This document shows positions 61,101 to 64,000 of a stretch of DNA of 64,000 bases, one piece after another. The stretch's first letter is position 1. Each line of letters starts with the position of its first letter. Position numbers and translations under genes: made by a program. The notes under the pieces were generated by a model. That model was not told the origin of the DNA. It did no database searches and saw only the letters and a program-made list of their open reading frames with translations. The DNA comes from Acidobacteriota bacterium (GTDB taxonomy: Bacteria; Acidobacteriota; Blastocatellia; RBC074). Location: positions 48,819-112,818 of the forward strand of contig JAFDVL010000048.1 in the NCBI GenBank assembly GCA_018268995.1, given 5' to 3'.

Positions 61101-62112
61101 CTGTGACAACACGCCCAATCGTGATGGAGTCTCCGGCTTTGATGGTTCCTCGTGTTGCCGTCACTGTACATTCCGTTGGCCCGTAGCCGTTTTCCAACCG
61201 ACGACCGCGCCCCCAACGATCTGCCACATCGCGCGGCAACGCTTCACCGCCAACATACAGCAACGAGAGATGTGGTAGCGCAGATGCCGGATCATCACAC
61301 CCTGTCGCGCGCAGCAAAGTTGGGGGCGGACAGAGCACTGTGATTCGTTCGCGTTGTAACCAGGGAATCAAATCCGGGCCGAGCCGTGCTGTATCGTCAT
61401 CCATCACCACAACCGTCGCACCTGCTGCCCAGCCGAGCCAAATTTCTTCGACTGAGGAATCGTAGGCTGCTGAAGAACCTTGTGCCACGCGGTCATTTGG
61501 CGAAAGCTGAAACTCCAGCAGGTCAGACCCCACAAGGTTGGCAATGCTGCGATGCTCAATCATCACGCCTTTGGGGCGGCCTGTCGTGCCGGACGTGTAG
61601 ATGATGTAGGCTAAATTCTCCGGCGTTAACCAAGCTGGCGGAAAAGAGGCGGAAGGCTCTGATTGTGTAGACAGCGTCGCGATGTCAAAAATGCGTTCGC
61701 GAGGAAAATTAAGATGCTCTGTGCGCGCTAATCCTTCGGCATCCGTGAACAGAATGACTGCCGCCGCATCGGTCAAAATATCGTTGACCTGATCGTCTGG
61801 AAATGCTGGATCAATGCAGGTGTAGGCTGCTCCGGCTTTGAGGGTTGCTAGTTGCGCAATGTAAAGATGCTCATTACGTCGTGGCAACAACAGCGCAACC
61901 ACCGCGTCACCACAGACGAATTGACTTAGGAATCTGGCAAGAGTATTCGCCCGCTGCTCAAGTTCGGCATAGGTGAGCAAACGACGATCTGCTCGCCCCG
62001 CTCCGGGCGGTATTTCCAGTGCGATGCGATTCGGTCCCTGACGCACCGCCTGGTCAAAATACTGATGCAACAGTTGCATCTCTTTGGTTGAAGGTTGAGC
62101 GAGCAATTTCAT
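58135..62112 (-). CDS. NRPS-like fusion: adenylation, carrier and tandem acyltransferase/left-handed-helix membrane domains
   Basis: The protein is 1325 aa. An adenylation domain (about 20-510) has YIIYTSGTTGRPKG near 170, NGYGPTE, YRTGDLV and the code start AYDSSVEE. A carrier domain (about 530-600) has the pantetheine Ser560 in LGGSSLQA. The remainder (about 630-1325) resembles the TIGR02353 'terminal domain' of stand-alone NRPS-like proteins, with three blocks, each a pair of membrane helices followed by left-handed beta-helix hexapeptide repeats (IGDDVTISQDAAL, LGKNTFLGNHAVIGAG, IGRRATVGHGACVLYGA). The architecture resembles epsilon-poly-lysine synthetase-like enzymes. It probably activates one amino acid or acid and transfers it at the membrane; product unknown. 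Confidence 0.9.
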   Translation of the reverse strand: MKLLAQPSTKEMQLLHQYFDQAVRQGPNRIALEIPPGAGRADRRLLTYAELEQRANTLARFLSQFVCGDAVVALLLPRRNEHLYIAQLATLKAGAAYTCIDPAFPDDQVNDILTDAAAVILFTDAEGLARTEHLNFPRERIFDIATLSTQSEPSASFPPAWLTPENLAYIIYTSGTTGRPKGVMIEHRSIANLVGSDLLEFQLSPNDRVAQGSSAAYDSSVEEIWLGWAAGATVVVMDDDTARLGPDLIPWLQRERITVLCPPPTLLRATGCDDPASALPHLSLLYVGGEALPRDVADRWGRGRRLENGYGPTECTVTATRGTIKAGDSITIGRVVTGMQAWVLNENLDEVPDGEQGELCLGGMGLARGYRNRPDLTAQKFPIHPQFGRIYRTGDLVHRAADGSFFYHGRIDAQVKLRGYRIELEAIEARLMECEGVREAACAVQENGAQQTLVAFVIPEDVNQTLSFDELKSSLRTRLPAYMIPGRFAFIDELPTTVGGKLNRKALPTVDLVSRNGHHKTVAPRNEMEQRLETAVRKVLRSPEGVSVEDDFFNELGGSSLQAAELISLLRTDPATAGFTVRDLYESRTIAELAKRAQTSASTPIALADEPLEESGHPVLATIVQAMWLLLGLILGSAGTWVVTFEALPWLVQNLGLIPFLVLSPVLLILGISLYTPLTILLVAGIKRLLIGRYQPLRAPVWGSFYVRNWMVQQAAYIIPWALLEGTTFQMTALRILGARIGQRVHIHRGVNLRQGGWDLLEIGDDVTISQDAALCLVDLEDGHIIVGTVSIGTGSTLDIRASVGPNTVMEPESYLTALSSLPEGGRLPRGERWAGIPASSAGQAPPQPELTVTGKTLSPFLHGMLLSLARLGVGVLVALPYELPILALAFYYGISTEAVMNWLYAPSLDARSLWVICFVVTAPVPLALIFEALLLRALGTVHIGVISRWSVAYIRIWLKTQMVQAASHWLSGTILWARWLRLAGMNIGRDCEISTIIDVVPELITIGGPSFFADGIYLGGPRVHRGTVMLSRTHLGKNTFLGNHAVIGAGQYLPEDVLLGVCTVADDTIVQPGTSWFGHPPFELPQREIVECDRSFTHEPTILRYWTRVFWELLRFSLPVIPTLTVIAWYEFAAQAQASVSTPVFLLVGLPLLNLAMAAFFCLLVLAMKWALLGRVRAGIHPLWSCWCSRWDFLFIAWAFYAHAPLMALEGTLLLPWYLRAMGMKIGRRVVLGRGFAQVVDPDMLHFEDGATVNCHFQAHTFEDRVLKIDYVKIGRRATVGHGACVLYGADIGARTQVAPHSVIMKREHLLPGRSYAGAPTKPQ

Positions 62113-62144
62113 AATCTGGTCAGCCAGTGCCGCACCGCAATTCT

Positions 62145-62660
62145 CTATATTTTAGCGACAGCCGTTTGGTGTCTAAGCTGTTGCTGGATGAAATTGGTGA
62201 GGCGATATTGGCTTAAGATTTCAGGTGGCAAATAGGCTGCGCCCCGGATTTGTTGCAGGCAATTACTGGCCCCGCACCGACAGGAAAATGCGTCTGCCAT
62301 ATCCCATTCTGTCGAAGGATAAAAGAACACGATCTCTTTGCCTTCCTGAATATCGGTGAGGCAAATTACCTGCCTGCTTGTTGTATCGAAAAAGATATTC
62401 GGAGCACAACTGTGATTTATGTATTGAAGAAACTCTGGAAACAGCAGGATGTGTTCATCGAGGCCTGTTTGCAATGTGAGGCGCGCGGGCTGGGAAAAAA
62501 CGCCGCGGTCTGAAAAGGAGCACAAAATCTCGCCTGTGCGAAAAGCACGCTGGCTAAATAAGGCTCTATGTCCGGTTAAGATGGATTCTCGCACAGTCGC
62601 AAATGCCTCCCGGCTGAGAACCCGAAAGTCAGTCTTGGTTGTTGTCACGCTTGTAGTCAT
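62145..62660 (-). CDS. SET-domain protein lysine methyltransferase-like
   Basis: The 171-aa protein starts at the ATG at 62660; a GTG at 62717 is also open. It carries SET motifs (INHSCAPNIFFD, EIVFFYPSTEWDM) and a post-SET zinc cluster (CRCGASNCLQQIRG). SET enzymes methylate lysines using S-adenosylmethionine; bacterial copies are scattered and often linked to secondary metabolism, where some modify small molecules or carrier-bound groups. It starts the transcript and is 33 bp upstream of the NRPS-like gene, so the two are almost certainly co-expressed. The substrate is unknown. Confidence 0.85.
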   Translation of the reverse strand: MTTSVTTTKTDFRVLSREAFATVRESILTGHRALFSQRAFRTGEILCSFSDRGVFSQPARLTLQTGLDEHILLFPEFLQYINHSCAPNIFFDTTSRQVICLTDIQEGKEIVFFYPSTEWDMADAFSCRCGASNCLQQIRGAAYLPPEILSQYRLTNFIQQQLRHQTAVAKI

Positions 62661-63041
62661 ATTTTTATTTTTATGCGGAAGCCAGTCGCGAGTCAGAACG
62701 CGCAAGCTGCCCGTCACTGATCATTCAAGAAACTATAGGCCTGTTTTTTGGCCCCAACCATTAGCAACTGTGAGGCCACAGCAACAGTCGTCCTGAAATC
62801 TTTGATAAGTGTCGTGGTGGGCGCTTCAGCTAAAGATGAAAGTGTTTAGGGGGGAAGGGCATGTGTGGCGCTTTTGCTGTATCCCCGCACTCTGAAAACA
62901 AAAATGCCACGAATGAGAATGGCTGGCTAAGAAAATAAAAAGGCAAGAGCTATCGGAACACGGCTGCCGAAGCTCTTGCGATAAATTGCGGAAAGCAATT
63001 TTGATTCGGTAAATGCCCGAACCTGATAGATGGGGTTTGGC
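62661..63041. other. Intergenic region with a terminator; no gene seen
   Basis: This holds the promoter of the SET/NRPS unit and the terminator of the last gene. Open frames are short and lack support. Confidence 0.45.
62943..62979 (-). terminator. Rho-independent terminator of the last gene
   Basis: On the - strand a stem (GCAAGAGCT with AGCTCTTGC, extended inward by TCGG/CCGA) is followed by CTTTTTATTTTC. It is a classic terminator for the leftward gene ending at 63042. Confidence 0.88.
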
Positions 63042-63974
63042 TTATTTTCCTTTCGGGCCAAAGGTCGCAGGCGCGAATTTCGGATTGATCCTGAAATTAC
63101 TAATTTCCCATTCCTCGTAATCGTGCCCTGCCTCAGATTTCGTGACGTGATGCGGCAGATTAATTCCTTTGACGTTTTTGTATTCGCTGAACGACCAGCG
63201 ATATTCCACTTCTGGTGCCTGGGCTAATGCTTCTTCAAACTGCTTGCGGCGCTTTTCCATTTCTGTCCAGCGCTCTACCTGCCGTTGTGCCAGTTGTTCT
63301 TGTGTCAGCTTTTTCTCGTCTTGTGCGGGACGTGGCGGCGGCGTATTTCCCGCCATCCGAGCCATCGTCCGAACTGCTTGTGAAAGCTGTTTTCCCTGAT
63401 AAGACAAGGCTAGTAAGCGATGGGAAGATCGGTCAATATACAAGCGTGCGGCAAAGCCATCTTTCCCTTTGACATCAATCAGGTCGGCAACGCCATCTGG
63501 TTCTTTGTATTCGCCCGCATAGCTGTATTCAACGGGCATTTCAGAAGGCGTTCGTAGCAACAACCCCAGCAAGACCCGCGTGAAATCAGCGCGACGGCGG
63601 GCTTGTGCCTGCGGGTCTCCGCTGTTTTCTCTCAGCGCATCCCCTCCGCTTGCCGGGTTCGGAACGCTGTAAGTAAAAGCATTTTCATCCTGCATTACTG
63701 TGACTGTCGTAAACGGCTGGCGACTTTCACGCCGACGGAATTTATCGGGAAGCAGGATGTCGTATTCGATGTCGCTTTCAAAGTGAGTCGTGCCGATAGT
63801 GCGGCTGGCCGTGTAGTTGATGGAAAGGCTTTGTAATAATTTTAGTTGTGCTTCGGTGGCGATGGCGGCCCGTGCCTGCGTCAGAATTTGTTGTGCTTTT
63901 GCATCGGAGTCTTGTGCCAGCACGCCAAACGAGAGCAAGAAAATGCAGATAGTTACTGAAATCAGACTACGCAT
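63042..63974 (-). CDS. Secreted protein of unknown function
   Basis: The 310-aa protein starts at an ATG three bases after AGGAGG and has a clear signal peptide (ISVTICIFLLSFGVLAQ). The mature part is beta-rich, with a lipoprotein-carrier-like pattern: paired antiparallel stretches (VEYSYAGEYKEPDGVADLI, RLYIDRSSHRLLALSY) and a charged helix (about 215-260, KKLTQEQLAQRQVERWTEM). It resembles the LolA-like 'outer membrane lipoprotein-sorting' proteins common in Acidobacteriota, but I cannot assign a role. It has its own terminator; upstream of it lies the window edge. Confidence 0.75.
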   Translation of the reverse strand: MRSLISVTICIFLLSFGVLAQDSDAKAQQILTQARAAIATEAQLKLLQSLSINYTASRTIGTTHFESDIEYDILLPDKFRRRESRQPFTTVTVMQDENAFTYSVPNPASGGDALRENSGDPQAQARRRADFTRVLLGLLLRTPSEMPVEYSYAGEYKEPDGVADLIDVKGKDGFAARLYIDRSSHRLLALSYQGKQLSQAVRTMARMAGNTPPPRPAQDEKKLTQEQLAQRQVERWTEMEKRRKQFEEALAQAPEVEYRWSFSEYKNVKGINLPHHVTKSEAGHDYEEWEISNFRINPKFAPATFGPKGK

Positions 63975-64000
63975 ATTCCTCCTATGATGAATGTCTACTC

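Noticed and set aside
1..64000. CRISPR array, tRNA, rRNA, prophage or insertion sequence
   Set aside because: No regularly spaced repeats, cloverleaf candidates, rRNA-like sequence, integrase or transposase text was seen.

Overview
The window is about 64 kb of a Gram-negative chromosome with roughly balanced base composition and long, mostly leftward operons. The mix includes type IV pilus alignment genes with a secretin, a Pil-Chp-like chemosensory operon, Wza/Wzc-type polysaccharide export, a hopanoid radical SAM enzyme (HpnH), a PEP-CTERM protein, a GH109-type Gfo/Idh enzyme, secreted amidohydrolase paralogs and an NRPS-like acyltransferase fusion. It best suggests an Acidobacteriota member, possibly Blastocatellia. 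That placement is an inference from gene content; there is no rRNA or other phylogenetic marker in the window. I saw no rRNA, tRNA, CRISPR array, transposase or prophage.

Layout. 1-2387: a secreted copper-radical oxidase (galactose oxidase/GlxA type), cut by the left edge. 2.7-6.1 kb: a zinc-ribbon coiled-coil protein, hemL, and a PATAN/DUF4388 response regulator. 6.1-19.7 kb: one leftward chemosensory operon in the order TPR-receiver, receiver, CheW, MCP, MCP, giant CheA, CheB, double CheW. It parallels pilGHIJK-chpABC except that a second MCP occupies the place of the CheR-type PilK, and the CheB receiver has lost its phospho-acceptor. 20.2-26.2 kb: a GAF-PAS-GGDEF-EAL protein facing a Wzc-like kinase and a Wza-like exporter. 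26.7-29.2 kb: hpnH and a Tat-exported GH109-like protein. 29.4-34.9 kb: a five-gene operon centred on an ABC transporter whose solute-binding domain is membrane-anchored and fused to an OmpA peptidoglycan-binding domain, followed by two coiled-coil proteins of unknown role. This is the strongest candidate for an undescribed system. 35.3-39.8 kb: three secreted amidohydrolase-fold paralogs, of which only the middle one keeps the metal-binding HxH. 40-47 kb: a HAD hydrolase, an unknown Tyr/Gly-rich protein, an FG-GAP protein, a PEP-CTERM protein, and a sigma/anti-sigma-like pair. 47.2-50 kb: a DUF1517 protein and a DppB/DppC permease pair with a gene fragment between them. 50-51.2 kb: a divergent ArsN2-like/ArsR pair. 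51.2-57.8 kb: pilM-N-O-P-Q followed by a Roadblock/LC7 protein. 58.1-62.7 kb: an NRPS-like adenylation-carrier-acyltransferase fusion preceded by a SET-domain protein. 63-64 kb: a secreted protein of unknown function.

How it fits together. Pilus assembly, a Pil-Chp-like array, c-di-GMP turnover and exopolysaccharide export together point to a surface-associated, probably twitching, lifestyle. The secreted oxidase, amidohydrolases and GH109-like enzyme fit a scavenger of polymers and peptides. Intergenic regions carry several extragenic palindromes and degenerate short repeats, notably two large ones on either side of the ABC permease/ATPase pair.
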